Below the pieces are notes generated by a model that saw only the letters and a program-made list of their open reading frames with translations, searched no databases and was not told the origin of the DNA. Below are positions 15,845 to 24,985 of a stretch of 64,000 nucleotides of DNA, in pieces. A program made the position numbers and the translations under genes. The DNA comes from Endosaccharibacter trunci. Its GTDB lineage: Bacteria > Pseudomonadota > Alphaproteobacteria > Acetobacterales > Acetobacteraceae. Location: positions 124,001 through 188,000 of the forward strand of contig JAMSKV010000003.1 in NCBI GenBank assembly GCA_024515975.1, in the 5' to 3' direction. Within the stretch, counting starts at the first letter, position 1; every line of letters begins with the position of its first letter.

Positions 15845-17335
15845 TCAGTCGCGGAGATAGCGGCGCCGCAGGTGCGAGAGGTAGATCGACGGATCGAGCG
15901 GCCCGCCGGTCGCCTCCGCGATGATGGCGGGCGTCTCGCCGACGCTGCCTCTGCCGTGCACGGCGTCTCGCAGCCACGAGACCAGGGCTCCGAATTCGCC
16001 GTTCTCGATCGACGCGTCCAATGCGGGGAGCGCGCCCCGCGCCGCCTGCATCAACTGGGCCGCCGTCATCGCCCCCAGGGAATAGGTCGGAAAATATCCG
16101 AACAAGCCGGCCGGCCAGTGCACGTCCTGCATACATCCGGAAGCATCATCCGGAACGCACACTCCCAGTGACCGCTGCATGCCGTCGTTGAACGCGGCCG
16201 GCAGATCCGCCAGCGCCAGATCTCCGCTGATCATCGCTTTTTCCAGCGCATAGCGCAGCATGATATGTGCCGGATACGTCACCTCGTCCGCATCGACCCG
16301 GATCAGTCCCGGCTCCACACGCCGTAGGAACGCTGCCAGGTTATGCGCCTCGAAGGCGGGCTGATCGCCGAACGTCTGGCAAAGCAGCGGCGACAGGAAG
16401 CGCAGAAACGCGTCGCTGCGACATACCTGCATCTCGATCAGCAGAGACTGGCTTTCATGCAGGCTCATTCCCCGCGCCTGGCCGACTGGCTGCGCCAGGA
16501 AATCGGCCGGCCGCCCCTGCTCGTAGAGCGCGTGGCCGGTCTCGTGCAGCACGCCCATCAGAGCGCTGGAGAAATCGTTCTCGTCGTAGCGCGTGGTGAT
16601 GCGCACATCCTGACTGGCGCCGCCGCAGAACGGATGCGTACTGATATCGAGCCGGCCGCGCTCGAAATCGAACCCGATCGCCCGCATCAGCTTCTCGCCG
16701 AGCGCCTTCTGCGCCGCAATGGGAAAAGGACCGTCCATCGGCGTCGGCTCGGGCCGCGAATCCTGTTGTTCCATCGCCCGTCCAACGAGTTCCGGCAAGG
16801 CTGCGCCGATTTCGGCAAAGATCGGGTCGATGAAGGTCTGCGTCGTGCCCGGATCGAACTGGTCGAGCAGCGCATCGTAGGGTGACAATCCGAGTGCCTC
16901 GCCTTTGGCCTGGCCGATCTCGCGCTGGGTATCCAGGACCCACTGCAGGTCCGGGCGCAGACCTGAGAAATCGTTCTCTCCGCGGGCCCGGCGCCAGCGC
17001 ACCTCGCAGGCGGTCGACGCGCGCGCGGCCGCCTCCACCAGATCCGCCGGAACGGCGGTGGCATGGGCATGCTGCCGCCGCATCTCGCGCAGATTGGCGC
17101 GCTGCCAAACGCCGAGCGCGTCCTGTTCGGCGTTCGCGGCCGCGAGCAGCTCCGTCGTTTCCGTCTCGGTGAGCAATGTATGCGCCATCACCGACAGGGT
17201 CGCGATCACCTCGCCGCGCGTTTCGGCGGCGCCGAGCGGCATGGTGGTTTCCTTGTCCCAGCCCAGAATTCCAAGCGCGTCGCTCAGCCGGGAGAGCCGG
17301 GTGAAACGCTGTTCCAGCTTCGTATAGGCGGTCAT
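15845..17335 (-). CDS. Carboxypeptidase Taq (M32 metallopeptidase)
   Basis: Zinc-dependent carboxypeptidase of the M32 family. The 496-residue product has the zinc motif HETGH at 264-268, the expected SSALMGVLHETGHALYEQG, the conserved downstream RGMSLHESQSL and IMLRYALEKAMISGDL regions, and the C-terminal YFPTYSLGAMTAAQLM. ATG 17335 gives MTAYTKLEQRFTRLSRLSDA, a normal start. Length fits the family (about 490-510). Likely cytoplasmic; no signal peptide. Faces the TPR gene head to head, with 87 bases between starts. Confidence 0.9.
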   Translation of the reverse strand: MTAYTKLEQRFTRLSRLSDALGILGWDKETTMPLGAAETRGEVIATLSVMAHTLLTETETTELLAAANAEQDALGVWQRANLREMRRQHAHATAVPADLVEAAARASTACEVRWRRARGENDFSGLRPDLQWVLDTQREIGQAKGEALGLSPYDALLDQFDPGTTQTFIDPIFAEIGAALPELVGRAMEQQDSRPEPTPMDGPFPIAAQKALGEKLMRAIGFDFERGRLDISTHPFCGGASQDVRITTRYDENDFSSALMGVLHETGHALYEQGRPADFLAQPVGQARGMSLHESQSLLIEMQVCRSDAFLRFLSPLLCQTFGDQPAFEAHNLAAFLRRVEPGLIRVDADEVTYPAHIMLRYALEKAMISGDLALADLPAAFNDGMQRSLGVCVPDDASGCMQDVHWPAGLFGYFPTYSLGAMTAAQLMQAARGALPALDASIENGEFGALVSWLRDAVHGRGSVGETPAIIAEATGGPLDPSIYLSHLRRRYLRD

Positions 17336-17422
17336 CCTGCGGCTCCCTCTGCGCCGCGCTATTGCAGACCGGCCGCGCGACGGGAACAAGAGCGTCGGGC
17401 CGGGTTCGCGGGAGACGGGCAT

Positions 17423-19273
17423 TTGAGTCGGGACATGGAGCGGCTTCGCGCCGCGCAGACCCTGGCCGAACAGGGAATGGCGCATCACCGCCAGGGCGAT
17501 ACGATCGCGGCCGAACGGCTCTATCGCGAAGCGCTCGCCCTCGATCCGGAGGCGCCCGACGCCCTGCACGGTCTGGGGGTTCTGGCCCTGGAGCGCGGCC
17601 TGCCGGCGCAGGCGATCGCCCTGATCGGACGCGCCTCCGGCCTGCGTCCGGATCATGCACTTTTCACCCTCAATCTGGGTCATGCGCTGCTTGCCCGCGG
17701 CCATTTCGAGGAAGCACGCGCGGCGATGCGGGCGGCGACCTTGCAGGATCCCGGCGATCCGCGCGCGCATGCGGCGCTGGCGGGCGTACTGGAACAACTC
17801 GGTCGCCTGGACGAGGCACTGACTGCGGCGCGAACGGCGCTGGACCGGGTGATCGATTCCAGCGCGATCCCGGGCACCCAGGCTCTTGCCGGGCGGGCTG
17901 CGTCCGCACTGGGGCGCTGGCCCGATGCGGTTTCGGCCCTGTCGCGGGCGGTGGCCGAGAACCCGGCCGACGCCGCCTCCTGGCATGGCCTGGCCGTCGC
18001 TCATGCTGCGCTGGGCCGGAGCGATGAGGCGGAACGCTGTTTCCGAGAGGTGGCAGCGTTGTTGCCGGACGATCCGGCAGCGATCGCCAATCTGGGCGGC
18101 AGGCTGTGGGAAAACAACAAGCTCGACGAAGCCCTGGCCGCCTTGCGTCGCGCCGACGCGCTGGGACCGCCGACGGCGGAAACCGCCAGCAATCTCGGCC
18201 TGGTGCTTCTGGCGCTCGGCCATCTCGACGAGGCCGAACGGCGTCTGGCCGAGGCCGCGCGGCTGGCGCCCGATCGTGCCGGCATTCTCGTCAATCACGG
18301 CACGGCGCTGCTGGAACTGAACCGGTTCGACGACGCCGAACGCTGCTTCGCAGAGGTGGAGCATCGCCACGCCGGAACTCTCGATGCCGAACGCGCGCGC
18401 TTCAACCGGGCCACCCTGCTGCTCGGCACCGGTCGTTTTGCCGAAGGCTGGGCCGGATTCGAGGCGCGACATGCCGTTCTCGGCCGGTCGCCCTCCGCTC
18501 TTCCGTCCTGGGATGGCGGGCCCCTCGACCCGTCTGTGCCGCTGCTGATCGAGGCCGAACAGGGGCTGGGCGACGTGATCCAGTTCCTTCGCTACGTGCC
18601 GGAGGCGATGCGCCGCGCTTCGATCGTGCTGCGTCTGCCCGATCCGTTGCACCGCCTGGCGCGGGATTCCCTGCCATCCGAATGCCGCGTCATCGGCCCG
18701 GCCGATCCTGAACCCGGCGGTGCCGTACGCGCCGCCTTGCTCAGCCTGCCGTTGCTGCTCGGCATCCCGGAACCGTTCTTTCCGGGCGCCTATCTCCAGG
18801 CCGAACCCGGCCGCACGACCGGCTTGATCGGCCTGTGCTGGTCAGGCAGCCCCGCCTATCGCTTCGACCGCCGCCGCTCCCTTCCTCTTGCGCAACTGGC
18901 GCCGCTGGCCGCCGCGGACCGGCATTTCGTGGCACTCCAGCCCGACCGTCTGGATGAAACGCCGCCCGAAGGGATGGCGCTGTCGCGTTCCGCTCTGCGC
19001 GACCTCGCCGACACCGCCGCGCTGATCGCGACCTGTTCTCTGGTCGTCACGGTGGATACCGCCGTTGCCCATCTGGCCGGCGCGCTGGACCGGCCGACCC
19101 TCTTGCTGAACCGGTTCGGCGGCGATTGGCGCTGGCGCCGGGCCAACCGCGACGCGGAGGGAAGGAGCCTTTGGTATCCGAGCGTCCGCGTCCTGGATCA
19201 GGACGAGCCGGGCTCGCCCGAACGGGTCTGGATTGCCGTCATCGAACGGGCGGCGGCGATGCTGGACGGCTGA
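17423..19273 (+). CDS. TPR protein with glycosyltransferase 9-like C-terminal domain
   Basis: About 616 residues from TTG 17423 (GGAGA 8 bases upstream); ATG 17435 is possible. Residues 10-390 hold about ten tetratricopeptide repeats (for example DALHGLGVLALERGLPAQAI, DHALFTLNLGHALLARGHFE), then a domain with GQLWQ-type ends: LPSWDGGPL, EQGLGDVIQFLRYVP and the C-terminal TVDTAVAHLAGALDRPTLLL plus GGDWRW, which recall heptosyltransferase/GT9 folds. Such fusions are common in Acetobacteraceae and may glycosylate surface structures such as flagellin. Function is inferred. Convergent with glnD. Confidence 0.65.
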   Translation: MSRDMERLRAAQTLAEQGMAHHRQGDTIAAERLYREALALDPEAPDALHGLGVLALERGLPAQAIALIGRASGLRPDHALFTLNLGHALLARGHFEEARAAMRAATLQDPGDPRAHAALAGVLEQLGRLDEALTAARTALDRVIDSSAIPGTQALAGRAASALGRWPDAVSALSRAVAENPADAASWHGLAVAHAALGRSDEAERCFREVAALLPDDPAAIANLGGRLWENNKLDEALAALRRADALGPPTAETASNLGLVLLALGHLDEAERRLAEAARLAPDRAGILVNHGTALLELNRFDDAERCFAEVEHRHAGTLDAERARFNRATLLLGTGRFAEGWAGFEARHAVLGRSPSALPSWDGGPLDPSVPLLIEAEQGLGDVIQFLRYVPEAMRRASIVLRLPDPLHRLARDSLPSECRVIGPADPEPGGAVRAALLSLPLLLGIPEPFFPGAYLQAEPGRTTGLIGLCWSGSPAYRFDRRRSLPLAQLAPLAAADRHFVALQPDRLDETPPEGMALSRSALRDLADTAALIATCSLVVTVDTAVAHLAGALDRPTLLLNRFGGDWRWRRANRDAEGRSLWYPSVRVLDQDEPGSPERVWIAVIERAAAMLDG

Positions 19274-19298
19274 CCGTGCGGCACGGCCGCTGCGCGGA

Positions 19299-22226
19299 TC
19301 AGACCGCGCTGCGCTTGCGCGCAGGTGCCGCGCTGTCGCGCGCGATCGCATCCTCAGCGCGGGTCAGGACGGCAACGAGGGACGCGCGCAGCTCTTCCAG
19401 CTTGCGTTCGCTGCCGATCTTCAGTCCGAACAGATCCTTCACATAGAATACGTCCACCGCGCGCACGCCGTAGGTCGTGATATGCGCCGAGGCGATCTGC
19501 ATGCCCTGCTGGCTCATGGCCGCAGTGACGTCGTGCAGCAGGCCGGGCCGGTCGCGTCCGTTCACCTCGATCACCGTATAGGCATTGGAGGCGCGGTTAT
19601 CGATGACCACGCGCGGTGGCACATGGATCGCCCGCATGCGCCGTCCGATCGGGCTCACCGTGCTTCTGGCGATCTCCTCATCGAGATCGATGGTGCCCGA
19701 GAGCGCCTGCTCCACCAGCACGGACAGGCGCGCGAGACGGTGCGGCGCGTCGAACGTATCCTCCGAGGCGTCCTGGACCCAGAACGTATCGAGCGCCATG
19801 CCGTTGGTCATGGTATGGATTCGCGCATCGACGATCGAGGCGCCGGCCACCGCCAGCGCCCCGGCGATCCGGCTGAACAAGCCGGCATGGTCGGCGGTGT
19901 AGATCGTCACCTCCGTCACCGCCCGGGCGGGGAGGGGCTGGGTTTCGACCGTCAGCGCCGCGTTCCGCTGCATGCTGTCGCGGATCATGCGGGCATGGCG
20001 CGCATGGGTCTCGGGATCGAACGACAGCCAGTAGCCACCATAGCCGAGACGGAGGAAATCCTCGATCTCGTCGGGTGTGAGCCCTTCCTCCTCGAGCAGG
20101 ATCGCGGCGGCCTCCTTGCCGCGCGCCACGCGAACATCGCGCTCGGTGGTGGCGAGGCCGCCGGCCAGCACCTCGGCCACGCGGGCATAGAGCTCGCGCA
20201 GCAGCGTCGCCTTCCAGGCGTTCCAGACCTTGGAGCTGACGGCACGCATATCCACCACCGTCAGGATCAGCAGCAGCCGCAGCCGCTCCGGAGACTGGAT
20301 GGTATCGGCCAGGTCCAGGATCGTCTTGGGATCGTCGATATCGCGCCTGAAGGCGGTCTGGCTCAGCAGCAGATGGTGCAGCACCAGCCAGGATACGGTC
20401 TCGGTCTCTTCGGCCGACAAGCCGAGCGCCGGGCAGATTTCGAGCGCCATCTCCGAACCCAGCTCGGAATGGTCGCCGCCGCGCCCCTTGGCGATGTCGT
20501 GCAGCAGCGTCGCGACATAGAGCGCGCGACGGCTCTGCAGATCCTCGACCAGATCGTTGGCGACCGGGGTTTCCTCCGCCAGCTTCCCGGCTTCCAGCGC
20601 GCCCAGAATCCGTACCGCTTCGATCGTGTGCTCATCCACGGTGAACACATGATAGGTATCGAACTGCATCTGACCGACGATGCGCGACCAGGGCGGAATC
20701 AGGCGCCCGAGCAGGCCGGTCTCGTTCAGCACATGCAGCCAACGTGCGCCCGAACGCGGCGGATCGTTCCGGATGATCTCGTCGCGTCGCAGTTCCGCCG
20801 ATCGGTCCGGCCGCGGCTTGCGCACCGGACGCTCGCCGCACACCAGCTCCAGCAGGATCGCCATGGCTTCCGGGTTGTCGCGCAGCGACGCGGCGCGCCG
20901 TTCCCAGCGGATCAGCAGGTGCATCGCCAGCGGATGGATCGGCAGCTTGCGATCTCGGGCCGCCGCCAGCAGCCGCAGCATCATGATCGGATCGCGGTCG
21001 AACGAGACGTCCGGCTGCGGCATGATCGCGCCATCGGCGATCATGAAGCCGGCGCGGCGCAGCGCCTCGTCGGTCTCCGGCGCCGTGGCCGGAACCCCCA
21101 GGGCCTGGCGCAGCACTTGCGGCTCCAGGATATGGGTGAAGCGCATCACCTCGCGCGCGGTCAGGAAATAATGCCGCATGAACCGTTCGACGCCGACCTG
21201 GCGGCCGTGCTGCGTGTAGCCCATGCGCGCGCCGACCACGGGCTGCATGTCGAAAGTGAGCCGCTCCTCGGCGCGGCCGGCGACGTAGTGCAGATGGAAT
21301 CGCACCGTCCACAGGAAATCCCAGGACCGGCTCGCCCGCTTGGCCTCCTGTTCGGTCAGAAGCGCCTGACGCCCGGCTCCCGCTCGTGCGAGATCGGGGA
21401 AAGTATGCGTTCCGAGCGTGTAACGACAAAGCCAGTAGAGCGTCTGCATGTCGCGCAGACCGCCCCGGCCTTCCTTGATGTTGGGCTCGACAAGAAACGG
21501 GCTTTCCCCGTAGCGCTGGTGCCGCAAGGTGCGCTCTTGCTGCTTGTCGGTAATGAAATTGCCGGCTCCGCTCTCCACGCTGGCCAGAATGAACCGCGCC
21601 TGGAACGACGCGAACAAGGCGGCATCGCCGACGATTCGCCGCGCATCCAGCAGGGTTGTCCGCACGGTGGTGTCTGCCGCCGCCTCGGCCACGCACTGGC
21701 TCGCCGAACGGGTCGCGTGCCCGACCCTCAGCCCCAGATCCCACAGGAAATAGAGCATGAACTCGACCGCGGACAGGATCGCCGGCTCCGGCTCCTCGTC
21801 TGTCAGGAACAGAAGGTCGATATCGCTGAACGGCGCCAGAGTGCCGCGTCCGTAGCCCCCGGTCGCGACGATCGACAGGGTGAAGCCCTCCGGCGTGCCG
21901 CCGGCACCCACCCCACGCACGGCTTCCGCGGCACGCTTCGCCAAGGCGATCTCTTCGGCCAGCGCATCCTGGAGCGTGAAGTCGTGCAGGGCGGCGAGCA
22001 ATCCGTCGGTCAGCGCGGCGAGTTGCTGTGCGGCGCCGATTCCGTCCAGCTCATGCGCCTCGAACGCATCGCGCACGCTTTGCTGGATGCGCGCGAGATG
22101 GCGACGGAACGCGGCGATCGCCGTGCCTCGCGACGTGGGCGGCGCATCGGCGGGTCTGGCAAGCGCTGAGGCGAGCTGGCGAGCGGCCATGGCAGGTTCA
22201 AGAAAAGTCGCGGCGGATTTGGGCAT
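19299..22226 (-). CDS. glnD: PII uridylyltransferase / uridylyl-removing enzyme
   Basis: Bifunctional nitrogen sensor that uridylylates and deuridylylates PII proteins in response to glutamine. The 975-residue product starts at ATG 22226, one base after the mutS stop, suggesting co-transcription (a longer frame is open upstream). Nucleotidyltransferase motif GGYGRGTLAPFSDIDLLFL lies near 140-160, the HD domain near 520-620 (ATLLHDIAKGRGGDHSELG), and two ACT domains at the C-terminus (VTIYTADHAGLFSRIAGAL and IEVNGRDRPGLLHDVTAAM). All expected catalytic motifs are intact. Few PII genes are visible nearby. Confidence 0.95.
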   Translation of the reverse strand: MPKSAATFLEPAMAARQLASALARPADAPPTSRGTAIAAFRRHLARIQQSVRDAFEAHELDGIGAAQQLAALTDGLLAALHDFTLQDALAEEIALAKRAAEAVRGVGAGGTPEGFTLSIVATGGYGRGTLAPFSDIDLLFLTDEEPEPAILSAVEFMLYFLWDLGLRVGHATRSASQCVAEAAADTTVRTTLLDARRIVGDAALFASFQARFILASVESGAGNFITDKQQERTLRHQRYGESPFLVEPNIKEGRGGLRDMQTLYWLCRYTLGTHTFPDLARAGAGRQALLTEQEAKRASRSWDFLWTVRFHLHYVAGRAEERLTFDMQPVVGARMGYTQHGRQVGVERFMRHYFLTAREVMRFTHILEPQVLRQALGVPATAPETDEALRRAGFMIADGAIMPQPDVSFDRDPIMMLRLLAAARDRKLPIHPLAMHLLIRWERRAASLRDNPEAMAILLELVCGERPVRKPRPDRSAELRRDEIIRNDPPRSGARWLHVLNETGLLGRLIPPWSRIVGQMQFDTYHVFTVDEHTIEAVRILGALEAGKLAEETPVANDLVEDLQSRRALYVATLLHDIAKGRGGDHSELGSEMALEICPALGLSAEETETVSWLVLHHLLLSQTAFRRDIDDPKTILDLADTIQSPERLRLLLILTVVDMRAVSSKVWNAWKATLLRELYARVAEVLAGGLATTERDVRVARGKEAAAILLEEEGLTPDEIEDFLRLGYGGYWLSFDPETHARHARMIRDSMQRNAALTVETQPLPARAVTEVTIYTADHAGLFSRIAGALAVAGASIVDARIHTMTNGMALDTFWVQDASEDTFDAPHRLARLSVLVEQALSGTIDLDEEIARSTVSPIGRRMRAIHVPPRVVIDNRASNAYTVIEVNGRDRPGLLHDVTAAMSQQGMQIASAHITTYGVRAVDVFYVKDLFGLKIGSERKLEELRASLVAVLTRAEDAIARDSAAPARKRSAV

Positions 22227-22227
22227 G

Positions 22228-24915
22228 CTAGTGCGAACGTAGCGCGTCGTCGTCGGTCGCAACAGCTTGATCATGCGATGCAACAAAAATCGCGCGCAGC
22301 TGGTACAGCGCGTCTAACGCTTCCCGCGGGCTCATCCGGTCGGGATCGATGGCCGCCATCGCCTCGCGGAACGGATCGCCCGCTCCCTCTTCCTTCTCCA
22401 GCGCGGCAAAGAGCGGCAATCGCGCGGCGGTCTCGCCCCGGCTTTTCTCGAGCGCGGAGAGCAGCCGCCCGGCGCGCCGCACGACCGGTTCCGGAACGCC
22501 GGCCAGCTTGGCCACATGCACGCCCCAGCTCCGACCGGCGACGCCCGGGAGAACCTCGTGCCGGAACACCACCTGGTTCTTCCATTCCCGCACGCTCATC
22601 GTGTGCGGGCACAGGCCCGGCAGCGTGTCGGCCAGTTCCCCCAGCTCGTGGAAATGCGTGGCGAAGATGGTGCGGCAGCGCTGGGCGCCGTGCAGCGACT
22701 CCAGAACCGCCCAGGCGATCGCCAGCCCGTCCAGGGTCGACGTTCCGCGACCGATCTCGTCCACGACCACCAGCGAGCGCGGCCCGGCGAGATTCAGGAT
22801 GGAGGCGGTCTCCGTCATTTCCACCATGAAGGTGCTGCGTCCGCGCGCCAGATCGTCGGATGCACCGACGCGCGAAAACAGCCGGTCCACGAGGCCGATC
22901 TCGGCCCGCTCCGCCGGAACGGGCAAGCCAGCCTGCGCCAGAACCACCGCCAGGGCCGCCTGGCGCAGGAAGGTGGATTTGCCCGCCATGTTCGGCCCGG
23001 TGAGCAGCATCACCCGCCGCCCTTCGGACAGGTCGCAGTCGTTGGGCGTGAACCGCTCGGTCCGGCTCAACGCCGCCTCCACCACCGGATGGCGCAGCGC
23101 GGTCAGGCGGAACGTCGCGTCGTCTCGGATTTCCGGACGGCACCAGCGTCCGTCCGCGGCCAGCGAGGCGCAGGATTGCGCCACGTCGAGGAGCGCCAGG
23201 GCCTCGGCGATCGCCGGCAGTGCTTCCGTCGCCAGAACCTGGCTCACCAGGGCGTCGAACACGACCCGTTCCCGTCGCGCGGCGCGGCTGCCCGCCTCGG
23301 AGATGCGGCGATCCAGTTCGCTGAGCTCCGCCGTCGTGAAGCGCGACACGCTGGCCGTGCCTTGCCGCAGCACCAGCGCGGGATTCGAGCGCAGCGCCGC
23401 CGCAGTGCCAACCGGCGCCTCGATCACGTAGCCGAGCTGGGCGTGATGCTTGATCTTCAAGCTGGCGACGCCGAATTGTTGCGCGTAATCGAGCTGCTTG
23501 CCCGCAATCACCTTGCGGCTGTCGTCGCGCAGGCGGCGCTCCGCATCCAGCTCGCCGTCGAACCCTTCCGCGATCGCCCCGCCATCCTCCAGACGGGCCG
23601 GCAGGCTGTCCGACAAGGCGCGGCGCAGCAGCGTTTCCAGCCCGGCCGCGCGGCCGAGCGTCTGGCGGGCGCTTTCCAGAAGCAGTGGCAGAGGCGCCGC
23701 GAAAGGAGCCCCGGGCCTGTCCGGCGCCAGCAACGTGGCTGTTTCATGCGCCGCGGCCAGGCCGTCGCGGATCGCCGCCAGGTCGCGCGGCTGGCCGCGA
23801 CCGACGGAAAGCCGGCCCAGAGCGCGCGCAATATCGGGCGTTCCCCGAAGGATCTGCCTCAACTGTGCCACCGGCCCCGATTCGGCCTGAAGGAACTGCC
23901 AGGCATCCTGCCGCGCACCGATCGGTGCGGCGGTGGCCAAGGGTGCCGACAACCAACCCGCCAGCATGCGGCTGCCCGGTGCCGTTACGGTGCGGGAAAT
24001 CGTGCCGAACAGCGTATGTTCGGTGCTGCCGTCCCGGCTGCGCAGCAATTCCAGGCTGCCCCGCGTGGCGGGATCGATTCCCAGAAGCAGCCGATCGCCC
24101 TGCGGCACCGGGTGCGACAGGCGAGGCAGCTTTCCCGCCTGGCTGTCGCGGACGTAATCGAGCACCACCAGCCCGGCGACTGCCTCCGCATCGGAGAAAT
24201 CGCCGAACGCGTCCAGGCTTGCCGCCTCGAATGGCTGCGCCAGCTTCGCCCGCGCCGCCAAAGGCGCATGCGGCCCCGGTTCCGGTCCGCGCGCCGCCTC
24301 GTGTTCGCCTAGCGATAGCCCGGCAGGAGCCAGGATCTCCGCAGGATCGAGCCGCGACAGCAGCTCCGCCAGAACGTGCGGGCCCGCCAGCGTCGCCGTT
24401 TCGAACAGGCCGGTGCTCACGTCGATCCAGGCAGCGCCGAGCCGGTCGGGATCGCGCGGCCTGGCCCCCGGCAGGCGGGCGATGGCCAAGAGAAGGTTCG
24501 AGCGCCCGGCGTCCAGCAACTCGTCCTCTGTCAGCGTGCCGGCGGTGACGAGCCGGACGATATCGCGCGAGAGCGGCCCCTTGTTGGGCGAGCCTGGTTT
24601 GCGGGGCGCTTCCGTCTGCTCGGCGATTGCCACCCGGAAGCCGCGCCGGATCAGGCGCGCGAGGTAGGCCTGCGCCGCCGCCACCGGAACGCCGCACATC
24701 GGAATCGGTGCGCCGGAATGGGTGCCGCGCGCAGTCAGCGCGATATCGAGCGCAGCGGCCGCAGCCTGGGCGTCGGCGAAGAACAGCTCGTAGAAATCGC
24801 CCATCCGGAAGAACAGCAGCGCGTCAGGCTGGCGCGCCTTCAGGGCGAACCATTGCGCCATTGCCGGCGACGCGCCGTCGGGATCGGGAAAGGTGGAGAT
24901 CGCGGCTTCGCTCAT
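22228..24915 (-). CDS. mutS: DNA mismatch repair protein MutS
   Basis: Recognises mismatches and small loops and recruits MutL. The 895-residue protein has the mismatch-contact motif GDFYELFF (Phe41, Glu43) and the usual PMCGVPVAAAQAYLARLI connector, and the ATPase with GPNMAGKSTFLRQ Walker A, DEIGRGTSTLDGLAIAWA Walker B and TIFATHFHELGELA. Start ATG 24915 (MSEAAISTFPDPDGASPAMA) is the first in frame. It lies after the porin gene, separated by a strong inverted repeat, and immediately upstream of glnD. Confidence 0.96.
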   Translation of the reverse strand: MSEAAISTFPDPDGASPAMAQWFALKARQPDALLFFRMGDFYELFFADAQAAAAALDIALTARGTHSGAPIPMCGVPVAAAQAYLARLIRRGFRVAIAEQTEAPRKPGSPNKGPLSRDIVRLVTAGTLTEDELLDAGRSNLLLAIARLPGARPRDPDRLGAAWIDVSTGLFETATLAGPHVLAELLSRLDPAEILAPAGLSLGEHEAARGPEPGPHAPLAARAKLAQPFEAASLDAFGDFSDAEAVAGLVVLDYVRDSQAGKLPRLSHPVPQGDRLLLGIDPATRGSLELLRSRDGSTEHTLFGTISRTVTAPGSRMLAGWLSAPLATAAPIGARQDAWQFLQAESGPVAQLRQILRGTPDIARALGRLSVGRGQPRDLAAIRDGLAAAHETATLLAPDRPGAPFAAPLPLLLESARQTLGRAAGLETLLRRALSDSLPARLEDGGAIAEGFDGELDAERRLRDDSRKVIAGKQLDYAQQFGVASLKIKHHAQLGYVIEAPVGTAAALRSNPALVLRQGTASVSRFTTAELSELDRRISEAGSRAARRERVVFDALVSQVLATEALPAIAEALALLDVAQSCASLAADGRWCRPEIRDDATFRLTALRHPVVEAALSRTERFTPNDCDLSEGRRVMLLTGPNMAGKSTFLRQAALAVVLAQAGLPVPAERAEIGLVDRLFSRVGASDDLARGRSTFMVEMTETASILNLAGPRSLVVVDEIGRGTSTLDGLAIAWAVLESLHGAQRCRTIFATHFHELGELADTLPGLCPHTMSVREWKNQVVFRHEVLPGVAGRSWGVHVAKLAGVPEPVVRRAGRLLSALEKSRGETAARLPLFAALEKEEGAGDPFREAMAAIDPDRMSPREALDALYQLRAIFVASHDQAVATDDDALRSH

Positions 24916-24952
24916 GCTACGTCTGTAGAACGACGCGGCGAAGCCCCCAAGA

Positions 24953-24978
24953 GCCGGGCGGCGTTCGGTCCGCCCGGC
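24953..24978 (-). terminator. Inverted repeat after porin gene, likely terminator
   Basis: A perfect 9-base stem (gccgggcgg / ccgcccggc) with an 8-base loop lies just beyond the porin stop on the reverse strand and before mutS. Read in the transcribed direction it is followed by CTCTTGGGGGCTT, which contains T pairs but no clean T-run. Most likely it ends porin transcription. Confidence 0.5.
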
Positions 24979-24985
24979 ACGACGA

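Noticed and set aside
19233-22169. A 978-codon forward frame opposite glnD
   Set aside because: glnD has full catalytic motifs; the forward product is Arg/Gln/His-rich without motifs.
22516-24312. A 598-codon forward frame opposite mutS
   Set aside because: Same artefact; mutS motifs are intact on the reverse strand.
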